Numbered from the stretch's first letter, positions 16,658 to 26,682 are shown. The stretch: 64,000 nt of DNA from Micromonospora sp. Llam0 (GCF_003751085.1 NZ_RJJY01000002.1:1984001-2048000); one strand, 5' to 3'. The notes: a model not told the origin generated them from the sequence alone. A program made the numbers and translations.

Positions 16658-16839
16658 CCACCCCCACCATTGAACCTCTCTGGACTGTTCAGGAAGTGTC
16701 GACGTACCTGCGGGTTCCTCAGTCGACGCTCTACCAGTGGCGGTACCTGGGGACCGGGCCACGGGCGTCACGGGTAGGCCGTCACCTGCGGTACGACCCG
16801 GCCGACGTGCGGGCCTGGCTCGCGGATCAGGCGGCCTGA
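16654..16839 (+). CDS. xis: Excisionase, Xis
   Basis: 61 residues, MerR/HTH_17-type DNA-binding domain: LWTVQEVSTYLRVPQSTLYQWRYLGTGP followed by GRHLRYDPADVRAWLADQ. It bends attachment-site DNA and directs the integrase toward excision. Overlaps the rep stop by 4 bases and the integrase starts 2 bases after its stop, the usual rep-xis-int order of pSAM2-type elements. Confidence 0.92.
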   Translation: MTTPTIEPLWTVQEVSTYLRVPQSTLYQWRYLGTGPRASRVGRHLRYDPADVRAWLADQAA

Positions 16840-16840
16840 C

Positions 16841-18061
16841 ATGCCCGTTGATGATCTCTGGTATCTGAACAAGCGCGGGCCGAACGGCAAGCGGCTGCCC
16901 TCGAAGCGGCATGGACAGGGCAAGCGGTGGCGGGTCCGGTTCACCGACGCGTCCGGTCGGGCGCGCACCATGTTCTTTGAGCGCAAGGTCGACGCTGACG
17001 CGTGGGATGCCGATGCCCGTGCCGGTGTCGCCCGTGAGACCAGGGTCGACCTCGCCGACCGACAGATCACGTTCCGGGAGTACGGCGAGCGCTGGCGGCT
17101 GTCCCGTGAGATCGGTTGGGCGGTGGAGACTCGGCGGCGGGTGGAATCGAACCTGCGGCTGCACCTGTACCCGGTGTTCGGCGACCAACCGGCGCGGTCG
17201 ATCCGGCTCACATCCGTACTCGAATGGTTGACCCGCCGGCTGTCCGAGGACACCCCGGGATCGACGCTGCGGCTGTACTTCGAGCTGCTGGATGCGGTCC
17301 TGGCGGCGGCCGTCGCGGACAAGCTCATCCCGGACAACCCGTGCGACGGGGTGAAGCTGGCCCAGGTGCTGCGGGGCGTCTCGCGGGTGCCCAAGTGGGT
17401 GCCGACTGAGGCGGAGGTGTTGGCGCTGATCGACGCCGTTCCGCCGCGCTACCGGGCGGCCATCTGGCTCGGTGCGGGTCAGGGCTGCCGGCACGGTGAG
17501 GCGCTGGGGATGGAGGACGGGACGCGGTGCGTCGACGCCGGGCGCGGCGAGCTGCACATCGTTCAGCAACTGCGCTACTCACCCAAGGTGTACGGCGGGT
17601 TCTACCTCAGTGAGCCGAAAGCTCGTTCGTCCGGCACGATCGATCTGGATCCGGTGGTGGCGGAGATGCTGGCCGATCACGTCCGCGAGTTTCCGCCGGT
17701 CGGCGTCGAGCTGGTCGACATCTGCGGGGGTGATCCGGTGCGCCGGACGGTGCCGCTGTTGTTCACCACTACGCGCGGTCGGCCGTTCACTGACCGGACC
17801 TGGTCGCGGGAGTGGGCGCGATGGCGGGAGGCGGCGGGGTGGCCGAAGGAGCACGGCACGTTCCACGCGCTGCGGCACTTCTTCGCCACGACGTTGATCA
17901 CGAACCACGCCGAGCCGCAGGAGGTACAGCGGCTGCTGCGGCACAAGACGCTGCGGATCACGTTGGAGACGTACGTGCACTGGTGGCCGAAGCGGGAGCG
18001 CACGCGTGGCCTGGTCGGGGCGGCGTTGCGGGCGGCGGCGGGCGGGAGCCACCAACCATGA
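16841..18061 (+). CDS. int: Tyrosine site-specific integrase
   Basis: 406 residues. N-terminal arm-binding and core-binding part (RWRVRFTDASGRARTMFFERK, then a SAM-like helix bundle around TFREYGERWRLSREIGW), then the catalytic domain with Arg in GAGQGCRHGEALG (near 216), HALRHFFATTLI (His-x-x-Arg, near 342) and RHKTLRITLETYVHWW with nucleophile Tyr near 377. It recombines the 31-bp att core at the tRNA-Ala 3' end. Gene points toward the tRNA and ends 75 bases from it, the standard arrangement. All catalytic residues are present. Confidence 0.95.
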   Translation: MPVDDLWYLNKRGPNGKRLPSKRHGQGKRWRVRFTDASGRARTMFFERKVDADAWDADARAGVARETRVDLADRQITFREYGERWRLSREIGWAVETRRRVESNLRLHLYPVFGDQPARSIRLTSVLEWLTRRLSEDTPGSTLRLYFELLDAVLAAAVADKLIPDNPCDGVKLAQVLRGVSRVPKWVPTEAEVLALIDAVPPRYRAAIWLGAGQGCRHGEALGMEDGTRCVDAGRGELHIVQQLRYSPKVYGGFYLSEPKARSSGTIDLDPVVAEMLADHVREFPPVGVELVDICGGDPVRRTVPLLFTTTRGRPFTDRTWSREWARWREAAGWPKEHGTFHALRHFFATTLITNHAEPQEVQRLLRHKTLRITLETYVHWWPKRERTRGLVGAALRAAAGGSHQP

Positions 18062-18070
18062 TCAACTCTG

Positions 18071-18093
18071 GTTTGTACTGGAGTTGTACTAGT
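18071..18093 (+). repeat. Candidate integrase arm site, right end
   Basis: Matches 5236-5258 at 18 of 23 positions in direct orientation and contains TTGTACT twice, 11 bp apart. It lies between the integrase stop and the att core. Confidence 0.45.
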
Positions 18094-18136
18094 GGATCTT
18101 GGGAAACGTCCAAGCCCTGGTCAGGACGGGTGGTGA

Positions 18137-18167
18137 GTGGAGCCAAGGGGACTCGAACCCCTAACCC
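18137..18167. repeat. attR, 31-bp core inside tRNA-Ala 3' end
   Basis: Identical to 5105-5135. It overlaps the last 30 bases of the tRNA-Ala gene, so integration leaves the tRNA intact. Confidence 0.9.
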
Positions 18168-18210
18168 CTGCCTTGCAAAGGCAGTGCTCTGCCAGTTGAG
18201 CTATGGCCCC
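18138..18210 (-). tRNA. tRNA-Ala(UGC)
   Basis: 73 bases without encoded CCA. The acceptor stem pairs fully and includes the G3:U70 wobble that identifies alanine tRNA, with A73. The anticodon loop reads TTTGCAA, anticodon TGC. D-arm, T-arm (GGTTCGAGTCC) and 5-bp anticodon stem all form. It is the insertion site of the AICE. Confidence 0.97.
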
Positions 18211-18260
18211 GAGCGGTCCCCGCCGCAGCGGTGACGACCGCAGTCCGGGGACAGGAGGGG

Positions 18261-18389
18261 TCAGCGAAGATCAGGAGCGGTGGTCGCCTCGTGCCAGAGG
18301 GCACGCTCGTCGCTGGTCTCCTTGACCTTCTTGGCGATCAGCGCGGCAACGCCAATGACGCCGGCGATGATGAGGATCTTCTTGACCAT
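18261..18389 (-). CDS. DLW-39 family small protein
   Basis: 42 residues: a hydrophobic N-terminal helix (MVKKILIIAGVIGVAALIAK) followed by KKVKETSDERALWHEATTAPDLR. The length, the single membrane-like helix and the DxxLW-EAT motif match the DLW-39 family, found next to the tRNA-Ile/tRNA-Ala pair near the actinobacterial origin. GGGGACAC lies upstream of the ATG. Function unknown. Too short for routine ORF calling. Confidence 0.85.
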   Translation of the reverse strand: MVKKILIIAGVIGVAALIAKKVKETSDERALWHEATTAPDLR

Positions 18390-18423
18390 GGGGCGTGTCC
18401 CCTTACGCTCGACTGTCGTGGAG

Positions 18424-18497
18424 TGGGGCTAGCTGGAATCGAACCAGCGACCTCAGAGTTATCAGCTCTGCGCTCTAACCGACTGAGCTATAGCCCC
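18424..18497 (-). tRNA. tRNA-Ile(GAU)
   Basis: 74 bases. Acceptor stem GGGGCTA/TAGCCCC with A73, D-arm, anticodon stem around CTGATAA with anticodon GAT, and T-arm GGTTCGATTCC all form. Located 35 bases upstream of the DLW-39 gene on the same strand, followed by tRNA-Ala, as in other actinobacteria downstream of gyrA. Confidence 0.97.
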
Positions 18498-18610
18498 GTA
18501 CGCGACGAGCAAGGTTACCGCACCCGTGTCCTACACCCCAACTCGGGGCGAAAGGCACCGGCATCCGGCGAACGGAGCGCCCGGACCATGGGGAAGACTA
18601 CCGGATCGCG

Positions 18611-18647
18611 GACGGCCGGGGCGAATGGGTATCAGCCCCCGGCCGTC
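18611..18647 (-). terminator. Terminator after DUF3566 gene
   Basis: An 11-bp perfect stem (GACGGCCGGGG with CCCCGGCCGTC) and 15-base loop, 25 bases past the DUF3566 stop on the minus strand. Confidence 0.7.
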
Positions 18648-18671
18648 CTCCGCTTCCCGGCGCGGGCCAGG

Positions 18672-19673
18672 TCAGTCCCGCTCGGCCAGGGTCAGTTCGA
18701 TCCCGCCGACCAGGTCGGCGCAGACGTTGTAGATGAACGCGCCGAGCGTCGCCAGCGCGGTGTAGAGCACCACGTTGATCAGCCCGAACAGCGCCGCCGT
18801 GCCGATCACGCCCTGGGCGGTGATCCGCAGGCTCGGACCGTCCCCGGCACCGGTGCCGATCAGGTCACCGAGGCTGGCGTTGACGCTCTGGAACACGCCC
18901 ATCGCGTCGAGCGCCAGGTAGAGCACCGAGGTCGCGACGATCACCACGATGAACAACACCAGCGAGACCGCGAACGAGAACTTCATCACCGACCAGGGGT
19001 CGATCCGCTTCAGGTTCAGTCGAGCTCGACGCGGCCCTCGCGAGGCAGCCGAGCTGACCCCGGGTCGCGCGGTCCGGGCACCGTCCGGGCCGACACGCGC
19101 CGCGCCGACCGCGCCAACACCGGCACCGGCACCGGCACCGGCACCACCGATCGTGCGTACGGTCGGTGAACCCAGGCCGGTCCGCGAGCCGGGGGTGGCC
19201 GTACCCACCCGGGCCGTGCCGCCGATGGTGCCGAACTGCCCGGTTGGCCCGAGCCCACCCGGTCGGGTGCCACTTGCCGCGGTGGCGCCGAGCGCCCCAC
19301 CGGTGAATCCGCTGCCGGAGCTGGCCGGCGGTGCGGATGAAACAGGAGGTGCCGACGTCACAGGCGGGGCCGACCTTCCGGAAGAGGCGGGGATGCCGCC
19401 GAACTTGGTAGCGCTGTCGCCGGTGCCGCCGGCGCGGGTCGAACCGTCGGCGGAGTCGCCGGTGCCACCGGCTGAGTCGTCGGCGGGTCTGTCGGGCGGG
19501 GGTGGCATGCCTGGCGCCCGGGTGAACTTCGGCGACGGCGAATCACCGGGCACGCTGGCCCGGCCGACGGCGGCGCGGCCGGTGGCCGTTGATGTGCCTC
19601 CGGCGGCGGATTCCTCGTCGACCGGAGCCGCCGAGGATCCTGTTCCCCCCGACTTCGCCTGGGTCTCCGTCAT
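18672..19673 (-). CDS. DUF3566 transmembrane protein
   Basis: 333 residues. The first 200 are a disordered Gly/Ser/Thr/Pro/Ala-rich tail. The conserved DUF3566 domain follows: RARLNLKRIDPWSVMKFSFAVSLVLFIVVIVATSVLYLALDAMGVFQSVN, a short loop, then GVIGTAALFGLINVVLYTALATLGAFIYNVCADLVGGIELTLAERD, giving two transmembrane helices. This protein sits directly after gyrA in most actinobacteria; its role is not established. ATG at 19673 is 3 bases after the gyrA stop; a TTG one codon earlier is possible. Co-transcribed with gyrA. Confidence 0.85.
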   Translation of the reverse strand: MTETQAKSGGTGSSAAPVDEESAAGGTSTATGRAAVGRASVPGDSPSPKFTRAPGMPPPPDRPADDSAGGTGDSADGSTRAGGTGDSATKFGGIPASSGRSAPPVTSAPPVSSAPPASSGSGFTGGALGATAASGTRPGGLGPTGQFGTIGGTARVGTATPGSRTGLGSPTVRTIGGAGAGAGAGVGAVGAARVGPDGARTARPGVSSAASRGPRRARLNLKRIDPWSVMKFSFAVSLVLFIVVIVATSVLYLALDAMGVFQSVNASLGDLIGTGAGDGPSLRITAQGVIGTAALFGLINVVLYTALATLGAFIYNVCADLVGGIELTLAERD

Positions 19674-19676
19674 CAA

Positions 19677-22600
19677 CTAGTCCTGTTCGTCAGGCTCGTC
19701 GGCATTGCGAGCAATGGCCACGATAGTCACGCCGTCTGGGAGGTCCATGAGCTTGACCCCCATTGTGTTCCGGTCCCGGGTACGTCGTACAGGCTTCACC
19801 GGAGTCCGGATCACGCCACCGTTGCTGGTGATCGCGAAGAGCTCGTCGTCCGGACTGATGACGACCGCACCGACGAGACCACCGCGGCGCTCGGTGATCT
19901 TGGCAGTCAGCACGCCCTTGCCTCCCCGGCCCTGCACCGGATACTCCTCGATCGGAGTACGTTTCGCGTACCCGCCGTTGGTGGCGACCAAAACATCCAG
20001 GTCCATCCCCTCCCGGACGACCGCCATGGCGAGCAGCTCGTCGGTGTCGGTGAACCGCATCCCGATCACCCCCGACGTGGCCCGCCCCATCGGACGCAGC
20101 GCCTCGTCGGTCGCGGTGAACCGGATCGCCTGGGCATTCTTGGAGACCAGCAGCAGGTCGTCGGCGCCGCCGGCGAGAGCCGCCCCGACCAGTTCATCGG
20201 CGTCCCGCAGGTTGATGCCGATGATCCCACCGGAGCGGTTGGAGTCGAACTCCTCCAGCCGGGTCTTCTTGACCAGGCCGTTGCGGGTCGCCAGCACCAG
20301 GTAGGGCGCCACCTGGTAGTTCGGGATCCGGATGACCTGGGCGATGTGTTCGTCCGGCTGGAAGGCCAGCAGGTTGGCCACGTGCTGGCCACGGGCGGTA
20401 CGCGACGCCTCCGGCAACTCGTACGCCTTCGCCCGGTAGACCCGGCCCTTGTTGGTGAAGAACAGCATCCAGTCATGGGTGGACGCGATGAAGAAGTGAC
20501 TGACGATGTCGTCCTGGCGCAGCGTCGCACCGCTGACGCCCTTGCCGCCCCGGCGCTGCGAGCGGTAGAGGTCGACCTTGGTCCGCTTGGCGTACCCGGT
20601 GCGGGTGATGGTGACCACCACGTCCTCGCGGGCGATCAGGTCCTCCATCGAGACCTCGCCGTCGAACGGCACGATCTTCGTCCGCCGCTCGTCGCCCCAC
20701 TTGGCGACGATCTCGCCGAGCTCCTCCGAGACGATCCGCCGCTGCCGCTCGGGCTTGGCCAGGATGTCCTTGAGGTCGGTGATCTCCAGCTCGATCCGGG
20801 CGAGCTCGTCGACGATCTTCTGACGTTCGAGTGCGGCCAGCCGGCGCAGCTGCATGTCCAGGATCGCGGTGGCCTGGATCTCGTCGACGTCGAGCAGCCG
20901 CATCAGGCCCTGCCGGGAGTCCTCGACCGTCGGCGACCGCCGGATCAGGGCGATCACCTCGTCGAGCATGTCCAGCGCCTTGACCAGACCGCGCAGGATG
21001 TGCGCCCGCTCCTCGGCCTTGCGCAGCCGGTACGCGGTGCGCCGCCGGATCACGTCGATCTGGTGCTCGACGTAGAACCGGATGAACTGCGCCAGGTTCA
21101 GCGTGCGCGGCACCCCGTCCACCAGGGCCAGCATGTTGGCGCCGAACGTCTCCTGCAGCTGGGTGTGCTTGTAGAGGTTGTTGAGCACCACCTTGGCGAC
21201 GGCGTCGCGCTTGAGCACCAGCACCAGCCGCATGCCGGTACGCCCGGACGACTCGTCGCGGATGTCGGCGATCCCGCCGATCTTGCCTTCCTTGATCAGC
21301 TCGGCGACCCGCTCGGCGAGGTTGTCCGGGTTGACCTGGTACGGCAGCTCGGTGACGACCAGCGATGTCCGGCCCTTCTTGTCCTCCTCGACCTCGACCA
21401 CGGCCCGCATCCGGATCGACCCGCGACCGGTGCGGTAGGCATCCTGGATCGGGGTGGTACCGACGATCAGACCGGCGGTCGGGAAGTCCGGACCCTTGAC
21501 GATCTCGATCAGGGCCTCGAGCGTGGTGGCCTCGTCGACCTCCGGGTTCTCCAGGCACCACTGCACCGCCGCCGCGATCTCCCGCAGGTTGTGCGGCGGG
21601 ATCTTGGTGGCCATGCCGACGGCGATGCCCTCGGAGCCGTTGATCAACAGGTTGGGGATCCGGGCCGGCAGGATCACCGGTTCCTTGGCTCGACCGTCGT
21701 AGTTGTCCTGGAAGTCGACGGTGTCCTCGTCGATGTCCCGCAGCATCTCCATCGCCAACGGGTCGAGCTTGCACTCGGTGTTGTGGCTGACGAATCCGTC
21801 GGTGACGAAGGAATGGTCGTCGGTGTCCACCCGGAGGCTGTAGACCGGCTGCACGCCCGCGTCGGCGACCTCGGCGACCTCGGCGTAGTAGAAACGGCCG
21901 TCGACCAGCGGCTCGACGACGTCGCGCACCTCGCGTTCGGTGATCCGGGCGAGAATCTCGGACCGGTCACGCTCCCACCGTTCGATCCGGTCGACGTTGT
22001 GCCGTCGCAGCCAGTCACGCTCCGTCCAGCGGGTCGCGCCATGCGCCCGGATGAAGTCCCCGACGAACGGCACGAAGTCGCCGGCGAGGGCCCTGCTGGT
22101 CGCCGGCACCTGGGCCAGCTCGGACTCTAGTTTGGCCTGCTTGCGCCCGAGGAAACCGACGTGGGCGGCGAAGATCCGGGCGTCGCGGCGGTTGGTCACG
22201 ACCACCTTGATCTCGCCGTCGTCGTACCGGCACTGTTTGCTGATCACGCCGAACTCCAGCAGGAGCTGCTGCACCTCACGGGCCAGCCGGTCACTGCGGG
22301 TGGAGTACGAGATTTGGATGGTGTTGCGGAGCAGCAGCGAGGAGGAGCCACCGCCCTCGAAGAGCGCTTGGAGGAAGGCACGCTTGACCGCCGCCGGCCC
22401 CTGCCAGACGAACTCGGGTACGAACTTGGCGGCGCTTCGCGCACCGACCAGCTCGCCCAGAGCGGTGCTAGCCAACTGCTTGATGCTGGCCCGAACTCGG
22501 TACAGCGTTCTACCAGAGGGCATCGACTCCTCGTTGAACCAGCGCTTACCCCCGACAGCGACATCGAACGCCGCGATCACCCGAGTGAAGAAGCTGCGAT

Positions 22601-23462
22601 CGACGTTGGCGAACTCAACCAACTTGTCGGAAATCCAGCCCTCACTCACCAGCGCACCCGCAAGGACGGCTGCCTCGACGTGCTCCAGCATCGGGTAGCC
22701 GATCTCGTCAGGCACCGAGCGCTGGATGACCACCCGGTCGGCGGGGGAGATCTCGGCGAGTAGCTTCCAGAGCAGGGTCGGCACGCCGGCCACGTTCACC
22801 AGGCAGAGCACCGGGTGGTTGTGGGTGCCGGTCAGCTCGTACCCCTCGCGGGTGCGCAGCCGCAGGGTCGGGTGCTCGCCGGAGTGGAAGAACTTGGAGG
22901 CGCGAACCAGATCGCCGTTGCGGTCGCGGACCTTGAGGTCGACATCGGTCTCGCTGCTCGACGCGGCGTCCGGCACGACCTGCTCGATCCGGACCGAGCC
23001 ATCAGAGGTGCGGATTCGGACATTACCGGACATACAATAACGCATCGCGGCTGCCGGATCGTTGCCCGGGGAGCCGAAGTTGCCGTTGCCGTCGACCAGC
23101 GGGTACCGCAGCGACCAGGGCTGCGCCATCCGGACCAGCGCGTCGTAGATGGCCGAGTCGCCGTGCGGGTGGAACTGGCCCATCACGTCGCCGACGACCC
23201 GGGAGCACTTGACGTAGCCTCGGTCCGGCCGGTAGCCCGAGTCGAACATGGCGTAGAGGATCTTGCGGTGTACGGGCTTGAGCCCGTCCCGTACGTCCGG
23301 CAACGCCCGCCCGACGATCACGCTCATCGCGTAATCGAGGTACGACCGCTGCATCTCGACTTCCAGCCCGACCGGCTCGATGCGGTCGTGGCGGGCGACC
23401 GCCGCCGCGGCGGCTGCCACGGGATCCGGCTCGCTGCCGAAGGACTCGGGAGTATCCGTCAC
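19677..23462 (-). CDS. gyrA: DNA gyrase subunit A, with in-frame intein
   Basis: 1261 residues before splicing; removal of the 419-residue intein leaves an 842-residue GyrA of normal length. The N-extein has [19 protein letters not shown] and the active-site region DPAAAMRY, with the catalytic Tyr at 142 immediately before the intein. The C-extein resumes [23 protein letters not shown]. The C-terminal domain has the GyrA box QRRGGKGV and six beta-pinwheel blades. With GyrB it introduces negative supercoils. Fluoroquinolone-determining residues near [10 protein letters not shown] are wild-type-like. Lies 126 bases downstream of gyrB, same strand, with a hairpin between. Confidence 0.97.
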   Translation of the reverse strand: MTDTPESFGSEPDPVAAAAAAVARHDRIEPVGLEVEMQRSYLDYAMSVIVGRALPDVRDGLKPVHRKILYAMFDSGYRPDRGYVKCSRVVGDVMGQFHPHGDSAIYDALVRMAQPWSLRYPLVDGNGNFGSPGNDPAAAMRYCMSGNVRIRTSDGSVRIEQVVPDAASSSETDVDLKVRDRNGDLVRASKFFHSGEHPTLRLRTREGYELTGTHNHPVLCLVNVAGVPTLLWKLLAEISPADRVVIQRSVPDEIGYPMLEHVEAAVLAGALVSEGWISDKLVEFANVDRSFFTRVIAAFDVAVGGKRWFNEESMPSGRTLYRVRASIKQLASTALGELVGARSAAKFVPEFVWQGPAAVKRAFLQALFEGGGSSSLLLRNTIQISYSTRSDRLAREVQQLLLEFGVISKQCRYDDGEIKVVVTNRRDARIFAAHVGFLGRKQAKLESELAQVPATSRALAGDFVPFVGDFIRAHGATRWTERDWLRRHNVDRIERWERDRSEILARITEREVRDVVEPLVDGRFYYAEVAEVADAGVQPVYSLRVDTDDHSFVTDGFVSHNTECKLDPLAMEMLRDIDEDTVDFQDNYDGRAKEPVILPARIPNLLINGSEGIAVGMATKIPPHNLREIAAAVQWCLENPEVDEATTLEALIEIVKGPDFPTAGLIVGTTPIQDAYRTGRGSIRMRAVVEVEEDKKGRTSLVVTELPYQVNPDNLAERVAELIKEGKIGGIADIRDESSGRTGMRLVLVLKRDAVAKVVLNNLYKHTQLQETFGANMLALVDGVPRTLNLAQFIRFYVEHQIDVIRRRTAYRLRKAEERAHILRGLVKALDMLDEVIALIRRSPTVEDSRQGLMRLLDVDEIQATAILDMQLRRLAALERQKIVDELARIELEITDLKDILAKPERQRRIVSEELGEIVAKWGDERRTKIVPFDGEVSMEDLIAREDVVVTITRTGYAKRTKVDLYRSQRRGGKGVSGATLRQDDIVSHFFIASTHDWMLFFTNKGRVYRAKAYELPEASRTARGQHVANLLAFQPDEHIAQVIRIPNYQVAPYLVLATRNGLVKKTRLEEFDSNRSGGIIGINLRDADELVGAALAGGADDLLLVSKNAQAIRFTATDEALRPMGRATSGVIGMRFTDTDELLAMAVVREGMDLDVLVATNGGYAKRTPIEEYPVQGRGGKGVLTAKITERRGGLVGAVVISPDDELFAITSNGGVIRTPVKPVRRTRDRNTMGVKLMDLPDGVTIVAIARNADEPDEQD
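21780..23036 (-). other. GyrA intein with homing endonuclease domain
   Basis: 419 residues inserted between Tyr142 and Thr562 of the precursor, the same active-site position as mycobacterial GyrA inteins. N-terminal Cys1 ([10 protein letters not shown]), block [10 protein letters not shown]-terminal block [19 protein letters not shown] and block G VSHN followed by Thr+1: all splicing residues are present. The middle carries a LAGLIDADG-type endonuclease: first motif [11 protein letters not shown] keeps its acidic residue, second motif [10 protein letters not shown] has Gly where Asp is expected. Splicing is therefore probably active and endonuclease activity doubtful. Confidence 0.93.
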
Positions 23463-23540
23463 AGTTAACCCTTATCAACCTTAAAACCGTCGTACCTGTG
23501 CTGGACAACGGCGGTGGAAGCTGGCGAAGTTGCTGATGAC

Positions 23541-23579
23541 GCGGCCGGGCCGGTCCCGGTTCGGGAGTCGCCCGGCCGC
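23541..23579 (-). terminator. Hairpin between gyrB and gyrA
   Basis: GCGGCCGGG and CCCGGCCGC form a 9-bp stem around 21 bases, 10 bases past the gyrB stop. It may act as a partial terminator or attenuator, or stabilise the gyrB message. Confidence 0.45.
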
Positions 23580-23588
23580 GCGGGGCGT

Positions 23589-25532
23589 CTAGATGTCCAG
23601 GAAGCGGACGTCCTTGGCGTTGCGCTGGATAAAGGAGCGCCTCGCCTCGACGTCCTCACCCATCAGAACGCTGAACAGCTCGTCGGCGGTTGCTGCGTCG
23701 TCCAGGGTCACCTGACGCAGCGTACGCGTCGCCGGGTTCATCGTCGTCTCCCACAACTCGGGGTAGTTCATCTCTCCCAGGCCCTTGAACCGCTGGATGT
23801 CGTCCGGTTTGGCGTTGGGCTTCTTCTGCTGGCGCAGCACGATCAGTCCGTCACGCTCCCGGTCCGAGTACGCGTACTGCGCGTCGTCGCCCTTCCGGTT
23901 CCACTTGATCTTGTACAGCGGCGGGGCCGCGAGGTAGACGTGGCCCAACTCGACCAACGGACGCATGAACCGGAACAGCAGGGTCAGCAGCAGCGTCTGG
24001 ATGTGCTGGCCGTCCACGTCCGCGTCGGCCATCAGCACGATCTTGTGGTAGCGCAGCTTCTCGATGTCGAAATCGTCGTGGATGCCGGTGCCCAGCGCGG
24101 TGATCAGCGCCTGGACCTCGTTGTTCTTCAGCACCCGGTCGATCCGGGCCTTCTCCACGTTGAGGATCTTGCCCCGGATCGGCAGGATCGCCTGGGTACG
24201 CGGATCCCGCCCCTGCTTGGCCGAGCCGCCGGCCGAGTCACCCTCGACGATGAAGACCTCCGACTCGCGCGGGTCGGTGGACTGGCAGTCGGCCAGCTTG
24301 CCCGGCATCGACCCGGACTCCAGCAACGACTTGCGCCGGGCGAGCTTGCGGGCCTGCTGGGCGGCGATCCGGGCGCGGGCCGCCTGGGTTGCCTTCGTGA
24401 TGATCATCTTGCCTTCGGCGGGGTTGCGGTCCAGCCAGTCGACCAGCCACTCGTTGCAGACCCGCTGCACGAAGCTCTTCACCGGGGTGTTGCCCAGCTT
24501 GGTCTTGGTCTGGCCCTCGAACTGCGGGTTGGCCAGCTTGACCGAGATGATCGCGGCGAGCCCTTCCCGGATGTCCTCGCCGGAGAGCTTCTCGTCGCCC
24601 TTGAGCAGCTTCTTGTCCATGGCGTACTTGTTGACCACGCTGGTCAACGCGGACCGGAAGCCCTCCTCGTGGGTGCCGCCCTCGTGAGTGTTGATGGTGT
24701 TGGCGAAGGTGTAGACCGACTCGCCGTACGACTCGTTCCACTGCATGGCGATCTCGACCGACATGCCCTCCTCCTCCGCGCCGAACTCGACCACGCTCTT
24801 GTGGATCGGGTTCTTCGAGGCGTTGAGGTGGCGCACGAAGTCCGAGATACCCCCCTTGTAGCAGAAAGTGACCTCGCGGTGCTTTCCGTCGTCGTCGGCC
24901 ACCCGCTCGTCGCGCAGCTGGATGGTCAGCCCACGGTTGAGGAAGGCCATCTCCTGCAACCGGCGGTAGATCGTCTCGAACGCGTACTCGGTGGTCTCGA
25001 AGATCGACGGATCCGGCCAGAAGGCGACCGCGGACCCGGTCCGGTTCGTCGCCTCACCCTTGTCCAGCGGCGTCGGCTTCGAGTTGGCGTACTGCTGCCG
25101 CCAGACGTGGCCGGCCTTGTGGATCTCGACCTCCATCTTCACGGAGAGCGCGTTGACCACCGAGACACCGACCCCGTGCAGGCCACCGGAGACCGCGTAC
25201 GCCTTGCCGTCGAACTTGCCGCCGGCGTGCAGCACGGTCAGGGCGACCTCGACACCCGGCTTCTTCAGCTTGGGATGCAGGTCCACCGGGAAACCGCGGC
25301 CGTTGTCGGTGACCCGCACCCCGCCGTCGGCGAGCAGCACCACCTCGATGGTGTCGCAGTGCCCGGCCAGCGCCTCGTCGACCGCGTTGTCCACGACCTC
25401 CCAGACCAGGTGGTGCAGGCCGCGCTCACCGGTCGAACCGATGTACATGCCCGGTCGCTTGCGGACCGCCTCGAGGCCCTCCAGCACGGTGATCGACTCG
25501 GCGCCGTACTCCTGGTTGTTCTGCGCTGACAC
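23589..25532 (-). CDS. gyrB: DNA gyrase subunit B
   Basis: 647 residues from GTG 25532. GHKL ATPase: [42 protein letters not shown], and [20 protein letters not shown] domain: [37 protein letters not shown] and [12 protein letters not shown]-terminal [16 protein letters not shown]-type tail ends KDVRFLDI. The start is chosen because [19 protein letters not shown] is the usual actinobacterial N-terminus; upstream in-frame sequence to 25643 is Arg/Pro-rich and unlikely to be translated. Confidence 0.97.
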   Translation of the reverse strand: MSAQNNQEYGAESITVLEGLEAVRKRPGMYIGSTGERGLHHLVWEVVDNAVDEALAGHCDTIEVVLLADGGVRVTDNGRGFPVDLHPKLKKPGVEVALTVLHAGGKFDGKAYAVSGGLHGVGVSVVNALSVKMEVEIHKAGHVWRQQYANSKPTPLDKGEATNRTGSAVAFWPDPSIFETTEYAFETIYRRLQEMAFLNRGLTIQLRDERVADDDGKHREVTFCYKGGISDFVRHLNASKNPIHKSVVEFGAEEEGMSVEIAMQWNESYGESVYTFANTINTHEGGTHEEGFRSALTSVVNKYAMDKKLLKGDEKLSGEDIREGLAAIISVKLANPQFEGQTKTKLGNTPVKSFVQRVCNEWLVDWLDRNPAEGKMIITKATQAARARIAAQQARKLARRKSLLESGSMPGKLADCQSTDPRESEVFIVEGDSAGGSAKQGRDPRTQAILPIRGKILNVEKARIDRVLKNNEVQALITALGTGIHDDFDIEKLRYHKIVLMADADVDGQHIQTLLLTLLFRFMRPLVELGHVYLAAPPLYKIKWNRKGDDAQYAYSDRERDGLIVLRQQKKPNAKPDDIQRFKGLGEMNYPELWETTMNPATRTLRQVTLDDAATADELFSVLMGEDVEARRSFIQRNAKDVRFLDI

Positions 25533-26121
25533 CCTCAGCCACTTTCTCGCACACCTGGGCCGCGACGGCACAGGGACGCGGGGTTCGGCGAATCTTCCGA
25601 CGGCGGACGGACGCGAACCGGCACCATGGCCGACAACCCGCATCTTCCAGGTGGATCGCCGACGGGTGGCGAAACGCGCCGTACGCCGCAGAGGACCCGC
25701 GGATCACGAACGGCTGGGCCCCGTACGGTCCGGCGATCACGGCTGCCGGCGGTCACCTCGTCGGTGATCCTGCCGGGCGGGCTCCGGATCGTCGCGCCGC
25801 GCGGGTTTCCCTCGTCTCTGTCTCCGATCCTACTGTGCCGAGCCGACATAACCGGGACGCGGCACCCCCGTAAAGCGGCTGAGAGGTTCGTAGCCGGCCG
25901 CACCCCACCCACCGCGACCACCCCCACACGCACCAGATCCGTCATTCGGACGGCCACGGGGCACCGCACCGTCGGTCCCGGCGGCCCGCTGGGCCACCTG
26001 AAGGTGAAACGACTACCCGGATGCCGCTACAGTGCCGCTACCGCACAGGCTCGCACCGGACAGCAGCATCGCGGATGCGCACCCGGCCCGGGCCACCAGC
26101 TGGAGAAGGGTGACGCTTGCG
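25533..26121. other. Divergent intergenic region, gyrB leader
   Basis: 589 bases with no convincing gene. On the minus strand TAGGAT (25832-25827) is a possible -10 for gyrB, giving a leader of nearly 290 bases; no good -35 is seen. The rest is GC-rich with no clear repeat. The start region of the 26122 gene has GGAGAAGG at 26101-26108. Confidence 0.3.
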
Positions 26122-26682
26122 ATGGGGCTGGACAACGTCGCGGTGCAATGGCCACGGGTCGGCGAATTCTACGAACCGGTCGCACCGGCCGAGTTCGTCG
26201 ACTTCGACAAGCTGGCGGAGCAGGCCGACGTCGCGGCACCGACCGCCGCGCTCGCCGGTTACATCGCCAAGACCGGCAGTGTCCGGGCGACCGCCTACAC
26301 CGAGCTGGTGGACCTGCTGCTGGGACTGACCGGAGTGCTGTACGCCACCGAGGCGGCCGCCGAGGACGAGGACCCGGTGATCGACCCGGACGGCTGCGCC
26401 TGGATCGCCGGCGGCCTGGAGCGGTTCGTCGACGGCCACGACCGGTACGGCGACACCGTCACCTTCGACACGGTCGGGGCGGTGCTGCGCGACGCCCTCG
26501 CCGGTGCCCGGCTCGCCGAGCAGCAGCTGCGCTGGCTGGACAGCCGGCTCGACGCGCTGCGCGACGACGCCGGTGACGCGCCGCAGTGGAGCTTTCCCCG
26601 GTCGGAGCTGGCGGTGCTGTCCCGCTTCTACCGCCGCTGCGCCGACCGCGGCTTCGCCGTCTACGCCGACGCGGAAGCCTGA
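26122..26682 (+). CDS. Conserved hypothetical protein
   Basis: 186 residues from ATG 26122. It is acidic and mostly helical (LGLTGVLYATEAAAEDEDPVIDPDGCAWIAGGLERFVDGHDRYGDTVTF, then LRDALAGARLAEQQLRWLDSRLDALRDD and SELAVLSRFYRRCADRGFAVYADAEA). No signal peptide, membrane segment or catalytic motif is visible and I do not recognise the family. It stands between divergent gyrB and convergent DUF721. GTG 26110 is an alternative start. Codon use is like the chromosomal neighbours. Confidence 0.6.
   Translation: MGLDNVAVQWPRVGEFYEPVAPAEFVDFDKLAEQADVAAPTAALAGYIAKTGSVRATAYTELVDLLLGLTGVLYATEAAAEDEDPVIDPDGCAWIAGGLERFVDGHDRYGDTVTFDTVGAVLRDALAGARLAEQQLRWLDSRLDALRDDAGDAPQWSFPRSELAVLSRFYRRCADRGFAVYADAEA

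Larger units (their letters stand above)
5105..18167 (+). mobile_element. pSAM2-like AICE integrated at tRNA-Ala
   Basis: About 13 kb lying between a 31-bp direct repeat (5105-5135 and 18137-18167). The right copy is the 3' end of an intact tRNA-Ala gene; the left copy is only that 3' fragment. The interior has the AICE gene set: KorSA-like GntR regulator, Pra-like activator, FtsK/TraSA-like translocase, DUF2637 spread-like protein, RepSA-like initiator, Xis and a tyrosine integrase reading toward the tRNA. Conjugation in this class uses double-stranded DNA and the single FtsK-like protein. All core genes look intact, so the element may be functional; that is inference. Cargo is mainly the HTH-ImmA pair at the left end and a glycosyltransferase. 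Confidence 0.9.

Noticed and set aside
20346-22130. 594-codon plus-strand frame opposite gyrA
   Set aside because: Complement of gyrA and its intein; His/Asp/Val-rich pattern of a third-position shadow.
23514-25529. 671-codon plus-strand frame opposite gyrB
   Set aside because: Same kind of shadow; gyrB is unambiguous on the other strand.
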